Part shown: piece after piece, positions 1-7,941 of the stretch
Layout of the letters: every line of letters begins with the position of its first letter
Numbering within the stretch: the stretch's first letter is position 1
Assembly: GCF_035492835.1 (NCBI RefSeq)
Contig: NZ_DATJIY010000219.1
Coordinates: 1-64,000, forward strand
DNA from: Dinghuibacter sp035492835
Lineage (GTDB): Bacteria; Bacteroidota; Bacteroidia; Chitinophagales; Chitinophagaceae
Direction of reading: 5' to 3'
Length of the DNA: 64,000 bases
Notes under the pieces: generated by a model
Database searches by the model: none
What the model was told of the DNA's origin: nothing
The model's input: only the letters and a program-made list of their open reading frames with translations
Position numbers and translations under genes: made by a program

Positions 1-49
1 CTCTTTTATCCCGTTTTGCTGTGACTCACAGCAAAACGGGATAAAAGAG
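1..49. terminator. Long perfect hairpin, intrinsic terminator
   Basis: Positions 1-23 and 27-49 are exact reverse complements around a 3-nt centre. The arms begin ctctttt and end aaaagag, so the element is U-rich on either strand and can act in both directions. It probably ends a gene lying to the left of the window and insulates the Lrp-type regulator. A 23-bp stem is long for a simple terminator, but no other role is visible. Confidence 0.6.
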
Positions 50-83
50 GCACATCACCCCTCCCACACGGCCTACGCGCTTA

Positions 84-109
84 GGACGCAGAACGGGGAC
101 GCAGAACGG
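84..109. repeat. 13-bp tandem direct repeat, two copies
   Basis: The unit ggacgcagaacgg occurs twice back to back (84-96 and 97-109), between the terminator and the regulator promoter. No function is evident. It may be slippage, or a binding site in two copies. Confidence 0.5.
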
Positions 110-134
110 GAACCAAACCGAAATCAACGCAAAT

Positions 135-175
135 TTTGACGATTATTCGGAAAATATATAATTTAGCCGAACAAT
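135..175 (+). promoter_or_regulatory. Promoter and probable operator of the Lrp-type regulator
   Basis: TTTG at 135-138, a 20-nt spacer, then TAATTTAG at 159-166 matches the Bacteroidota pattern TTTG-N19/20-TAnnTTTG with one mismatch. An inverted repeat overlaps it: attattcgg (142-150) and ccgaacaat (167-175), 8 of 9 positions complementary, spaced by an AT-rich 16 nt. Lrp/AsnC proteins commonly bind such sites and repress their own gene, so autoregulation is inferred. Confidence 0.5.
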
Positions 176-185
176 CCACGGAATT

Positions 186-653
186 ATGCACAACCTAGAT
201 AACATCGACCTCCAGATCCTCACCCTCCTCCAACCGGACGCCCGCATGTCCAATGCCGCCCTGGCCAAGGAACTGGGGATGGCGCCGAGCGCGGTGCTGG
301 AGCGCGTCAGAAAACTCGAGTCAAAAGGGGTTATCGAAGCATACAACACCCAGGTGAACCCACAGGCAGTGGATAGGAAACTGCTGGCCTACGTATCGAT
401 AAAGACGAGCACCCCGCCGGGGGATACCCACATCGCGGACATGCTGGAAAAGGTCCCGGAAATACAGGAGCTGCATATCGTAGCGGGGGAAGACTGTCTC
501 CTGGCGAAAATAAGGACGGCGGACGCGCAGGCGCTGCTGGTCCTCATGCGTGAGAAATTGGGCAAGGTCGATGGCGTAACCGGCACAAAAACGACCATCG
601 TCCTCCAAACGATAAAAGAAAAAAACCACCTTGTAATCCCCTCTCAGCCATGA
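186..653 (+). CDS. Lrp/AsnC family transcriptional regulator
   Basis: This 155-residue protein is of usual family length. Residues ~5-52 form the winged helix-turn-helix (DLQILTLLQPDARMSNAALA, then a recognition helix around SAVLERVRKLESKG). Residues ~65-140 form the RAM/AsnC ligand-binding and oligomerisation domain, with a GEDCLLAKI strand. Members sense amino acids or related metabolites. The stop overlaps the start of the downstream EamA transporter by 4 nt (ATGA), so the two are co-translated and the regulator probably controls that exporter. The ligand cannot be told from sequence. Confidence 0.9.
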   Translation: MHNLDNIDLQILTLLQPDARMSNAALAKELGMAPSAVLERVRKLESKGVIEAYNTQVNPQAVDRKLLAYVSIKTSTPPGDTHIADMLEKVPEIQELHIVAGEDCLLAKIRTADAQALLVLMREKLGKVDGVTGTKTTIVLQTIKEKNHLVIPSQP

Positions 654-1606
654 AAAACGAAACAACGCAGCCCTCCTGGGCTCCTTTGGCCGCCTACCTG
701 GCGGTCTGTGTCATCTGGGGTTCCACCTACCTGGCCATTTCGATGGCCGTAAAGACCATCCCTCCCCTTTTGATGGTGGGGATGCGTTTTATCGTCGCGG
801 GCGTCCTCCTGCTGGGCTGGCGCCTGGCCAGGGGTGAGAAGCTTCCACCCTTAAAAACATTCGCGCAAAGCGCTATCACCGGGGTACTCCTGCTCTTCTT
901 CGGGAACGGCGGGGTGTCCTGGGCGGAAGTCAACCTGGCCAGCGGTCTCACTGCCATCATCGTAGCCGCCGTACCGCTCTGGATGGTCCTCATCGACCGG
1001 GGGCATTGGAAGGACTCCTTTTCCGATCCCAGGGTGATCGTCGGATTGCTCCTGGGTTTTGCGGGCGTCGTCTTCCTGGTAACCGCCGGGGGAGGCTCGG
1101 TGAACTTTTCGCTGCGAAACGCCGCCCAGCGGACGTCCTTTATCGTGTTGATGATCGGATCCATCGCCTGGGCCGTGGGTTCCATTTATTCAAAGAGCAA
1201 CCCGGTGCCCGGCACCACCAGCATGAAGGCCGCCCTGCAAATGCTATCCGCCGGGGTGGTACTGCTCGTCGTCAGCTGCTTTACCGGCGACTGGGCCCAC
1301 GTCGACTGGCACCAGGTTTCAGCCCGTTCCTGGGGAGGTCTCGTCTACCTGATCATCTTCGGTTCCCTCGTCGGCTATCTCAGCTATATTTACGTACTGG
1401 GCGTATGGCCGGCCGCCCGGGTGGGCACTTATGCGTACATCAACCCGGTCGTCGCCGTTTTTCTCGGCTGGGCCATCGCCTCCGAGCCCCTGAGCGCCGG
1501 GCAGTCCATCGGCCTGGCGGTCATCCTGGCGGGAGTGATGCTCGTCAACAGCAGGCAATTCAGCAAAGGCAGAATAAGCCCTATCTTAGCAGCTCGTAAA
1601 ACGTAG
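650..1606 (+). CDS. EamA/DMT family transporter (YedA-like)
   Basis: This 318-residue inner-membrane protein has about ten hydrophobic helices arranged as two EamA repeats (~10-140 and ~160-300). The N-terminal VIWGSTYLAI segment is typical of the RhaT/YedA branch of drug/metabolite transporters, which mostly export amino acids or metabolites. It starts inside the stop of the Lrp-type regulator (ATGA overlap), which supports a regulator-exporter pair. The substrate is not predictable. Confidence 0.9.
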   Translation: MKNETTQPSWAPLAAYLAVCVIWGSTYLAISMAVKTIPPLLMVGMRFIVAGVLLLGWRLARGEKLPPLKTFAQSAITGVLLLFFGNGGVSWAEVNLASGLTAIIVAAVPLWMVLIDRGHWKDSFSDPRVIVGLLLGFAGVVFLVTAGGGSVNFSLRNAAQRTSFIVLMIGSIAWAVGSIYSKSNPVPGTTSMKAALQMLSAGVVLLVVSCFTGDWAHVDWHQVSARSWGGLVYLIIFGSLVGYLSYIYVLGVWPAARVGTYAYINPVVAVFLGWAIASEPLSAGQSIGLAVILAGVMLVNSRQFSKGRISPILAARKT

Positions 1607-1611
1607 CGACT

Positions 1612-2988
1612 ATGCAAGTCTGGAAGGACTACCAGGACAAAAACAAGGACCGCTTCCTCGGGGAGCTGATGACCCTGCTCAGGATACCGAGCGTCAGCGC
1701 TCGCAGCGAGCACAAACCGGACATGAAGACCTGCGCGGAAGCGGTGCGTGCCGCGCTCCTGGAAGCTGGGGCGGACAAGGCTACAATCTTTGCCACCGAT
1801 GGACACCCGATCGTATACGGCGAAAAGATCATCGACCCCGCAAAACCCACCATCCTGGTATACGGTCACTATGACGTACAACCCCCGGACCCGCTCGAGC
1901 TCTGGCATAGCGGGCCCTTCGAACCCGTCGTCAAAGACGGCAGGCTGTACGCCCGCGGTAGCGCCGACGACAAGGGCCAGGTGCATATGCACATCAAGGC
2001 GTTCGAAACCATGGTACGCACCGGCACGCTGACCTGCAACGTCAAGTTCATCATCGAAGGTGAAGAGGAGGTCGGCTCGCCCAACCTCGGCAAGTTCGTC
2101 GAAAACCGCGCCCCGCTGCTGGCCTGCGACGTCGTCCTGATCAGCGATACGTCCATGCTTTCCCTGGAAACGCCTTCCATCGACGTTGGGCTCCGGGGAC
2201 TCTCCTATATCGAGGTGACCGTTACCGGGCCGAACCGCGACCTGCACAGTGGGGTATACGGCGGCGCTATCGGCAACCCCGTCACCACGCTGGCGGAAAT
2301 GATCGCGTCCATGCACGACGCGCACGGACGGGTCAACATCCCCGGGTTCTACGAGGACGTGAAAGAGCTCCCGGGCGCCGAGCGCGCCGAGCTGGCCAGG
2401 GCGCCCTTCGACGAGGCGGCCTACAAGACGGACCTGGGCGTAGCCGCGCTTTGGGGTGAGGAAGGCTACTCTACCAACGAGCGCACCGGCATACGCCCTA
2501 CTCTCGAGGTAAACGGCATGTGGGGCGGGTATACGGGCGAAGGCGCCAAGACAGTACTGCCGTCGAAGGCCTATGCAAAGATTTCGTGCCGGCTCGTACC
2601 CGACCAGAAGAGCGCAAAGATCACCGAGTTGTTGCTCAACCACCTCCGGAAGATCGCGCCCCCGTACGTCACCGTGGAAGCGCACGAGCACCACGGTGGG
2701 GATCCTTATATAACGCCCGTCGACTCCATAGAATACAAAGCCGCCTCCAAAGCCATGGAAACCACCTTCGGCAAAACGCCGATACCGATGCGCGGCGGCG
2801 GTAGCATCCCCATCACCGCGCTGTTTGAAAAGACCCTCCAGGTAAAGGTCGTACTCCTGGGTTTTGGCCTGGACAGCGACAACCTCCATTCGCCCAACGA
2901 AAAATTCGACCTGGCCAATTACTATAAAGGGATCGAGACCATACCCTGGTTCCACCAGTATTTCGCGGAGATGAAAGCCCAGAAATAG
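1612..2988 (+). CDS. M20 family dipeptidase
   Basis: This 458-residue cytosolic metallopeptidase has all the motifs of the two-zinc M20 fold: the metal His in VYGHYDVQPP (~86), the bridging Asp in GSADDKG (~119), the catalytic and ligand Glu pair in EGEEEVGS (~150), an Asp in ISDTSM, and the C-terminal His in LHSPNE (~425). The lid/dimerisation domain lies around residues 195-350. Similar proteins are annotated as dipeptidase or beta-Ala-dipeptide hydrolase. It lies 5 nt after the transporter and 8 nt before the S4 protein, so probably in one operon. No signal peptide is present. Confidence 0.92.
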   Translation: MQVWKDYQDKNKDRFLGELMTLLRIPSVSARSEHKPDMKTCAEAVRAALLEAGADKATIFATDGHPIVYGEKIIDPAKPTILVYGHYDVQPPDPLELWHSGPFEPVVKDGRLYARGSADDKGQVHMHIKAFETMVRTGTLTCNVKFIIEGEEEVGSPNLGKFVENRAPLLACDVVLISDTSMLSLETPSIDVGLRGLSYIEVTVTGPNRDLHSGVYGGAIGNPVTTLAEMIASMHDAHGRVNIPGFYEDVKELPGAERAELARAPFDEAAYKTDLGVAALWGEEGYSTNERTGIRPTLEVNGMWGGYTGEGAKTVLPSKAYAKISCRLVPDQKSAKITELLLNHLRKIAPPYVTVEAHEHHGGDPYITPVDSIEYKAASKAMETTFGKTPIPMRGGGSIPITALFEKTLQVKVVLLGFGLDSDNLHSPNEKFDLANYYKGIETIPWFHQYFAEMKAQK

Positions 2989-2996
2989 CCTCCCCC

Positions 2997-3389
2997 ATGG
3001 ACAAGGAAAAATTGCGGATCGACAAATACCTGTGGGCCATCCGGCTGTTCAAAACGCGGAGCCAGGCCAGCGCCGCCATCGACGCGGGTCGCGTCAAATT
3101 GCAGGGCGCCGCCGTCAAGGCCTCGCGCACCGTCGCGGTGGGTGATGAGTACGAAGTCCGGACCGAGGGCCGTAAGTGGGTTATCAAGGTAACGGGGCTG
3201 CTCGAACAACGCAAACAATTTGCCGAAGCCAGCCAGTTCTACCAGGACCTCACGCCGCCGGAAGAGCTGGAGCGCCTGAAAGCCTTCCAGCCGACCTCCT
3301 TCCATACCGGCAAGCGCCAGTCCAAGATCGGCCGCCCCACCAAGAAGCAGCGCCGGGACATCGAAGGGTTTATGGAAGACCCGGACTAG
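2997..3389 (+). CDS. S4 domain RNA-binding protein (HslR/Hsp15-like)
   Basis: This 130-residue basic protein begins with an S4 domain (residues ~5-60), including RIDKYLWAIRLFKTRSQAS and an AGRVKLQG turn. The C-terminal tail (KRQSKIGRPTKKQRRDI) is rich in Lys and Arg. In E. coli the Hsp15 family binds free 50S subunits carrying a nascent chain and helps recycle stalled ribosomes. It lies between the dipeptidase and trmD. A role in ribosome rescue is a family inference. Confidence 0.88.
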   Translation: MDKEKLRIDKYLWAIRLFKTRSQASAAIDAGRVKLQGAAVKASRTVAVGDEYEVRTEGRKWVIKVTGLLEQRKQFAEASQFYQDLTPPEELERLKAFQPTSFHTGKRQSKIGRPTKKQRRDIEGFMEDPD

Positions 3390-3394
3390 CGTCT

Positions 3395-3402
3395 TACCTT
3401 TG
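3395..3402 (+). promoter_or_regulatory. -7 element of the trmD promoter (TACCTTTG)
   Basis: An exact TAnnTTTG element whose last base is only 5 nt from the trmD ATG at 3408, so the transcript should begin within about two bases of the start codon. No matching -33 TTG is visible at the standard distance. Confidence 0.5.
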
Positions 3403-3407
3403 CGCCT

Positions 3408-4091
3408 ATGCGCATCGACATCCTTTCGGTTCTCCCGGAATTACTGGAAAGCCCGCTGAACCATTCGATCATGAAAAGGGCGAAGGACAAGGGTCTCCTG
3501 GAAGTCCATACCCACGGGCTCCGGACCTGGGCCGTCAACAAGTATGGCCAGGTGGACGACTACCAGTTTGGCGGCGGTGCCGGCATGGTGATGATGTGCG
3601 AGCCCCTGGTGAACGCCATCGAGAGCCTGAGCGCCGGGACGACCTACGATGAGGTCATTTATCTCACCCCGGACGGGGAGCGCCTCAACCAGCGCATCGT
3701 CAACCAGCTTTCCCTCAAACAGAACCTGCTGATGATCTGCGGCCACTATAAAGGGATAGACGACCGGGTCCGGGAACACTTCGTGACCCGGGAAATATCC
3801 ATCGGCGATTACGTCCTCAGCGGGGGGGAGCTCGCCGCCGCCGTGCTGACCGATGCCATCGGCCGACTCCTGCCGGGCGTCCTCAACGACGAGACGTCCG
3901 CCCTTTTCGACTCTTTCCAGGACGACCTGCTGGCGCCCCCCGTATACACCCGCCCCGCCGACTTCCGCGGCTGGAAGGTACCGGAAGTGCTCCTCAGCGG
4001 CGACCCCAAAAAGGTGGACGAATGGCGTCACGAACAGTCCCTGTCGCGCACCCGCACCCGCCGCCCCGACCTCCTGGACGAGGACGCATAA
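3408..4091 (+). CDS. trmD: tRNA (guanine-N1-)-methyltransferase TrmD
   Basis: This 227-residue SPOUT methyltransferase makes m1G37 in tRNAs with G at position 36, which prevents +1 frameshifting. It shows the N-terminal MRIDILSVLPELLESPLNHS, the knot region with MICGHYKGIDDRV and GDYVLSGGE, and the C-terminal PDLL segment. The length fits the family (~225-250). It has its own promoter element immediately upstream and is followed by a double-hairpin terminator, so it can be transcribed alone despite the upstream genes on the same strand. Confidence 0.97.
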   Translation: MRIDILSVLPELLESPLNHSIMKRAKDKGLLEVHTHGLRTWAVNKYGQVDDYQFGGGAGMVMMCEPLVNAIESLSAGTTYDEVIYLTPDGERLNQRIVNQLSLKQNLLMICGHYKGIDDRVREHFVTREISIGDYVLSGGELAAAVLTDAIGRLLPGVLNDETSALFDSFQDDLLAPPVYTRPADFRGWKVPEVLLSGDPKKVDEWRHEQSLSRTRTRRPDLLDEDA

Positions 4092-4094
4092 AAA

Positions 4095-4137
4095 GGCCTC
4101 CGTGTCCGGAGGCCCCGGCCCCCCGAACCGGGGGGCC
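4095..4137. terminator. Double-hairpin terminator between convergent genes
   Basis: Two perfect 8-bp hairpins follow the trmD stop: ggcctccg (4095-4102) with cggaggcc (4107-4114), then ggcccccc (4117-4124) with ggggggcc (4130-4137). They sit in the 70-bp gap between trmD and the convergent LolA-like gene and can serve both. The run of A before the first stem becomes U in the minus-strand transcript. Confidence 0.6.
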
Positions 4138-4161
4138 AACTTGCAAAAAAGCTATGAAGCC

Positions 4162-4887
4162 CTAGGGCTTTTGGAAAATCTTCGGATCGATGGTCTGGTT
4201 CGGCACCACCTTCGTTACCACATTCTTGATCTCCCCCCCGGCCGCGGCATTCGTCACCGTTGTCGTGAAAGGAAATACATACCCATCTGGCGTCTTTTTA
4301 TAATCCGCGAAAGCGATTTCGCTGGTCACGTCGGAACCGTTGACGCTGTTGGTGGTAACCAGCTTGCTGACGTAGTAGGTTGCCGCGTCGATAAAGAATA
4401 CCATGTCGCCCTCCCCTTGTTTGGACAGCTTCACCTTGAAATTATCCTTCCCGGCAACCTGCTCCTTACCCACGAGGGTTGCGGTATAGCCATTGCCTTT
4501 ATAGTCCAGGAACTGCCCCCGGAGGTCCATCCTGGCCGCCGATTGCTTCAGCTGGTCCGTTGGGATCGGTTGGGGGTCGGTGTTACCGGTCAGCGGGTTG
4601 ACCATCCAGCCGGTGTCCTTGGTCATGACGGTGATGATGGTCGAACCCATCACCTCGACCTCGGCGCGCAAGCCCTGGCCGTTGATGACCCAAACCTTGG
4701 AGTTAAGGTCGTTGCCCATGACCGAGGTCGTGTTTTCTTCGTACACGGACACCAGTTTGGTCAATTTATCCTTACCGCCCATAGCCTCGATATTCTTGTT
4801 GATGATGTCGTTCACATCCTGTGCGAACGAGCCTGCGCCGATAAGGCTGAGAGCGGCGGCAAGGATGATACGTTTAGTGATCTGCAT
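4162..4887 (-). CDS. LolA-like secreted protein (outer membrane lipoprotein-sorting-like), copy 2
   Basis: The 241-residue protein starts at the ATG at 4887, giving a clean signal peptide (MQITKRIILAAALSLIGAGS, then FAQ). A longer in-frame reading into the neighbouring gene is not credible. The mature part begins DVNDIINKNIEAMGGKDKL, a pattern of Bacteroidota proteins called outer membrane lipoprotein-sorting protein (LolA/LolB-like incomplete beta barrel). It starts 1 nt after the stop of its upstream paralogue, with matching residues along the full length (for example GNTDPQP and YYV), so the pair is a tandem duplication. A periplasmic role in lipid or lipoprotein handling is inferred. Confidence 0.85.
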   Translation of the reverse strand: MQITKRIILAAALSLIGAGSFAQDVNDIINKNIEAMGGKDKLTKLVSVYEENTTSVMGNDLNSKVWVINGQGLRAEVEVMGSTIITVMTKDTGWMVNPLTGNTDPQPIPTDQLKQSAARMDLRGQFLDYKGNGYTATLVGKEQVAGKDNFKVKLSKQGEGDMVFFIDAATYYVSKLVTTNSVNGSDVTSEIAFADYKKTPDGYVFPFTTTVTNAAAGGEIKNVVTKVVPNQTIDPKIFQKP

Positions 4888-4888
4888 A

Positions 4889-5608
4889 TTACGGTTTTTG
4901 AAACTTTGCGGCGTCGATGGGCTGGTTGACCACCACCTTATTGACCGTGGTGACCAATTCTCCCTGGGGCAGCTCCAGCGTATACCCGCTGGCGAAGACG
5001 TACCCCTCGGGCGTCTTATTGTACCCGGTATAGACGATATCCTGCTGGGTGGTGGTGCCGTTGACATACGCCGTAGTCGACGCCTTGTCCACGTAGTAGG
5101 TGGCGGCGTCGATATAGTAGGTAGCGTCTGGCTCCCCCGGTTTGGACAATTTGACCTTGTAGGTATCCTTGCCGTTGACCGTTTCCTTCCCATCCAACGT
5201 CGCCGTATATCCCTTTTCCTTGTAGTTGAACAGGGGTCCGGCCAGCGTCATCCGGCGCGTGATCGCCTTCATGGCGTCGGTGTCCATCGGCTGGGGATCG
5301 GTATTGCCCGTCATGGGATTGACCGCCCACCCTTTTTCCTTGTTGGCCACCTGGATCATCTGCTGACCCATGATGTCCATTTCCATCCGGAAACCTTCGT
5401 TGTTGACCGCCCAGACCTTTGCGGGCAGGTCGTTACCCATGATCGAGCTCGAGGTTTCTTCATACAGCGTATTGAGCGCTGCCAGTTTAGCCTTGCCGCC
5501 CATGGCGTCTATATTCTTTGAAATGATGTCGTCTACGCTTTGGGCGAAGACCTTTCCGCCCAGGAGGAACACCGTAAGGGTTACCGCGACCCATTTGCTT
5601 ACTTGCAT
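4889..5608 (-). CDS. LolA-like secreted protein, copy 1
   Basis: This 239-residue protein has an N-terminal signal peptide (MQVSKWVAVTLTVFLLGGKV, then FAQ) and a mature start SVDDIISKNIDAMGGKAKL that matches its downstream neighbour. Shared blocks include MGNDLPAKVW, NPMTGNTDPQP, YKEKGYTATL and a C-terminal QPIDAAKFQKP. It is the first gene of a two-gene minus-strand unit, diverging from adenine deaminase across 94 bp. It lacks a lipobox Cys, so it is probably a soluble periplasmic LolA-fold protein. The substrate is unknown. Confidence 0.85.
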   Translation of the reverse strand: MQVSKWVAVTLTVFLLGGKVFAQSVDDIISKNIDAMGGKAKLAALNTLYEETSSSIMGNDLPAKVWAVNNEGFRMEMDIMGQQMIQVANKEKGWAVNPMTGNTDPQPMDTDAMKAITRRMTLAGPLFNYKEKGYTATLDGKETVNGKDTYKVKLSKPGEPDATYYIDAATYYVDKASTTAYVNGTTTQQDIVYTGYNKTPEGYVFASGYTLELPQGELVTTVNKVVVNQPIDAAKFQKP

Positions 5609-5702
5609 ATGTTTTTCGTTAGTTCATTACAATATTATAAAACATTCCTCCAATTAGTACACCCGTCCACGTAAATGTTACACTAGGGCTTATCTTCACC
5701 GC

Positions 5703-7373
5703 ATGAAAAATGAATACACCATCAGGGGACGGCTGGTCGACATCCCTGGGGCGGCCATAGTCCGGGCCGAAGTAACGGTTCACGCGGGCAGGATACAAAA
5801 GGTTGAGTTCCTGCCCGACACGGCATCCGGCGCCTCGGAGCCCTATCTCTGCCCCGGATTTATCGACGCCCACGTCCATATCGAAAGCTCCATGCTGGTC
5901 CCCAGCGAGTTCGCCCGGCTGGCGGTGGTGCACGGGACCGTGGCCACGGTAAGCGATCCCCATGAAATTGCCAATGTGTGTGGTCTTGAAGGTGTAAACT
6001 ATATGATCGCGGGCGGCGCCCAGGTGCCCTTTCATTTTTGCTTCGGGGCGCCCAGCTGCGTCCCGGCCACCGTTTTCGAAACCGCCGGCGCCACCCTTAC
6101 CCCGGCGGACGTGGACCAGCTGCTCCAGCGGCCGGAAATCGGGTACCTGAGTGAAATGATGAACTTCCCCGGTGTACTGGCCGGCGACCCCGACGTACTG
6201 GCCAAAATCGCATCCGCCCGACGACTGGGCAAGCCCGTGGATGGTCACGCGCCCGGTCTTCGGGGCGAAGCCGCGCGCGCCTACATCGCCGCGGGCATCA
6301 GTACCGATCACGAATGCTTTACGATGGAAGAAGCGCTGGACAAGCTTAGCCAAGGCATGCACATCCTCATCCGGGAAGGCAGCGCCGCCCGGAACTTCGA
6401 CGCCCTGGTCGGTCTATTAAAGGATCACTCCGATAAAATCATGTTCTGCAGCGACGACAAGCACCCCGACAGCCTCGTCGAGGGGCACATCGATCAACTC
6501 TGCGCCAGGGCCGTTGCCGCCGGCATGCCGTTGTTCCATGTGCTAAAGGCCGCCTGTATCAATCCCGTCCGGCACTACCGGCTCGACGTCGGCCTGCTGC
6601 AGGAAGGGGATTCCGCCGATTTCGTGCTCCTGGAAGACCTGGAGCATTTCAACGTCCTGGCCACCTATATCCGCGGGGAACGCGTCAGCGACGGTGACCG
6701 TTCCCTCATCCGGCCGGTGGCCGCCCCGCCGCTCAACAAGTTCGTAACCCGGACGATTGGCCCCGCCGATCTTCGCTATCCGCTCCAGAAGTGGGGCGAA
6801 AACGAGCCCGAAAATTTCGAGCAGGTACGGGTTATCGAAGCCCTCGACGGACAATTGATCACCAATCCCCTGGTCGTCCCGATCACCGACCTGCGCGTCC
6901 GCGATGGTTTCCTGGAAAGCAATCCCGATAAGGACATCCTCAAAATAGTCGTGGTCAACCGTTATCAGAAGGACGCGCCGGTCGCCAAGGCCTTCGTCCG
7001 TAACTTCGGGCTGCGGCAGGGCGCCATCGCTTCCTCCGTCGCCCACGACAGCCACAACGTCATCGCGGTCGGTACGGACGACGAGCAGCTGGCCGAGGCC
7101 ATCGGCCTCCTGCTGGAGGCCAAGGGCGGTGTCAGCTGCGTCGTTCCGGGCGAAAGCCGCCTGCTACCCCTGCCGGTAGCCGGCCTGATGAGCCCGGCGG
7201 ATGGATACGAGGTCGCCCGGGCCTATACCGACATCGACCGCATGGCCAAAACGGCCGGCAGCCGGCTGTCCGCTCCCTTTATGACGCTTTCCTTCATGGC
7301 CCTGCTCGTCATCCCGCACCTGAAACTCAGCGACAGGGGTCTTTTCGATGGAGACACCTTCAAATTACTGTAA
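5703..7373 (+). CDS. ade: Adenine deaminase
   Basis: This 556-residue amidohydrolase converts adenine to hypoxanthine and ammonia for purine salvage. Metal-binding features are GFIDAHVHIESSML (~57-70), DGHAPGL, a DHE in STDHECFT, and CSDDKHPD. The adenine deaminase C-terminal domain follows from ~390 (VAHDSHNVIAVG, then GGVSCVVPG). The length is normal for the family. TATCTTCA at 5691-5698, four bases before the ATG, looks like a weak -7 element. The next gene begins immediately after the stop, and upp, another nucleobase-salvage gene, lies nearby. Confidence 0.95.
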   Translation: MKNEYTIRGRLVDIPGAAIVRAEVTVHAGRIQKVEFLPDTASGASEPYLCPGFIDAHVHIESSMLVPSEFARLAVVHGTVATVSDPHEIANVCGLEGVNYMIAGGAQVPFHFCFGAPSCVPATVFETAGATLTPADVDQLLQRPEIGYLSEMMNFPGVLAGDPDVLAKIASARRLGKPVDGHAPGLRGEAARAYIAAGISTDHECFTMEEALDKLSQGMHILIREGSAARNFDALVGLLKDHSDKIMFCSDDKHPDSLVEGHIDQLCARAVAAGMPLFHVLKAACINPVRHYRLDVGLLQEGDSADFVLLEDLEHFNVLATYIRGERVSDGDRSLIRPVAAPPLNKFVTRTIGPADLRYPLQKWGENEPENFEQVRVIEALDGQLITNPLVVPITDLRVRDGFLESNPDKDILKIVVVNRYQKDAPVAKAFVRNFGLRQGAIASSVAHDSHNVIAVGTDDEQLAEAIGLLLEAKGGVSCVVPGESRLLPLPVAGLMSPADGYEVARAYTDIDRMAKTAGSRLSAPFMTLSFMALLVIPHLKLSDRGLFDGDTFKLL

Positions 7374-7374
7374 T

Positions 7375-7941
7375 ATGCCCACCGGTAAAATCCGCTGCTT
7401 CTGGTCCGAAAAAGACGACCTCTACCGCGCCTACCACGACGAAGAATGGGGTGTGCCCCTGCACGACGACCAAAAGCTCTTCGAGCTGCTCAACCTCGAA
7501 GGCGCCCAGGCCGGTCTGAGCTGGTACACCGTATTAACCAAAAGGGAAAACTACCGGAAGGCCTTCGACGGATGGGACCCCGTAAAAATAGCGAGGTATA
7601 CCCCGGCCAGGGTGGAAAAGATCCTGCAGAACCCCGGCATCATCCGCAACCGTCTCAAGGTGGAAGGCACGGTACTCAACGCCAAAGCCTTCCTTGCGGT
7701 ACAAGCCGAATTCGGCAGCTTCGACGCCTATATATGGCAGTTCGTCGGCGGCAAACCCATCGTCAACCATCCCCGGGCGCCGGGACAGGTGCCCGCTAAA
7801 ACGGCTATTTCTGACGCCATGAGCAAGGACCTCAAAAAAAGGGGCTTCAAGTTCATCGGATCGACGATCTGTTACGCCTTTATGCAGGCATCGGGCATGG
7901 TGGACGATCACTTCGATAATTGCTGGCGCAAAAAACACTAG
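7375..7941 (+). CDS. tag: DNA-3-methyladenine glycosylase I
   Basis: This 188-residue protein matches E. coli Tag along its length: RCFWSEKDDLYRAYHDEEWG near the N-terminus, LEGAQAGLSWYTVLTKRENY, KRGFKFIGSTICYAFMQA, and a C-terminal DDHFDNC. The zinc ligands of Tag (Cys near the start, His of YHDEEWG, and the C-terminal His/Cys) are conserved. It removes 3-methyladenine from alkylated DNA. The ATG at 7375, 1 nt after the ade stop, was chosen over an ATG at 7348 inside ade because it gives the standard family N-terminus. The last 4 nt overlap the convergent oxyR stop. Confidence 0.95.
   Translation: MPTGKIRCFWSEKDDLYRAYHDEEWGVPLHDDQKLFELLNLEGAQAGLSWYTVLTKRENYRKAFDGWDPVKIARYTPARVEKILQNPGIIRNRLKVEGTVLNAKAFLAVQAEFGSFDAYIWQFVGGKPIVNHPRAPGQVPAKTAISDAMSKDLKKRGFKFIGSTICYAFMQASGMVDDHFDNCWRKKH

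Noticed and set aside
1429..2955. A 508-residue open frame antisense to the dipeptidase
   Set aside because: Shadow of the M20 gene, whose zinc ligands are all in place. The antisense translation is Arg/Gly/Val-rich without motifs.
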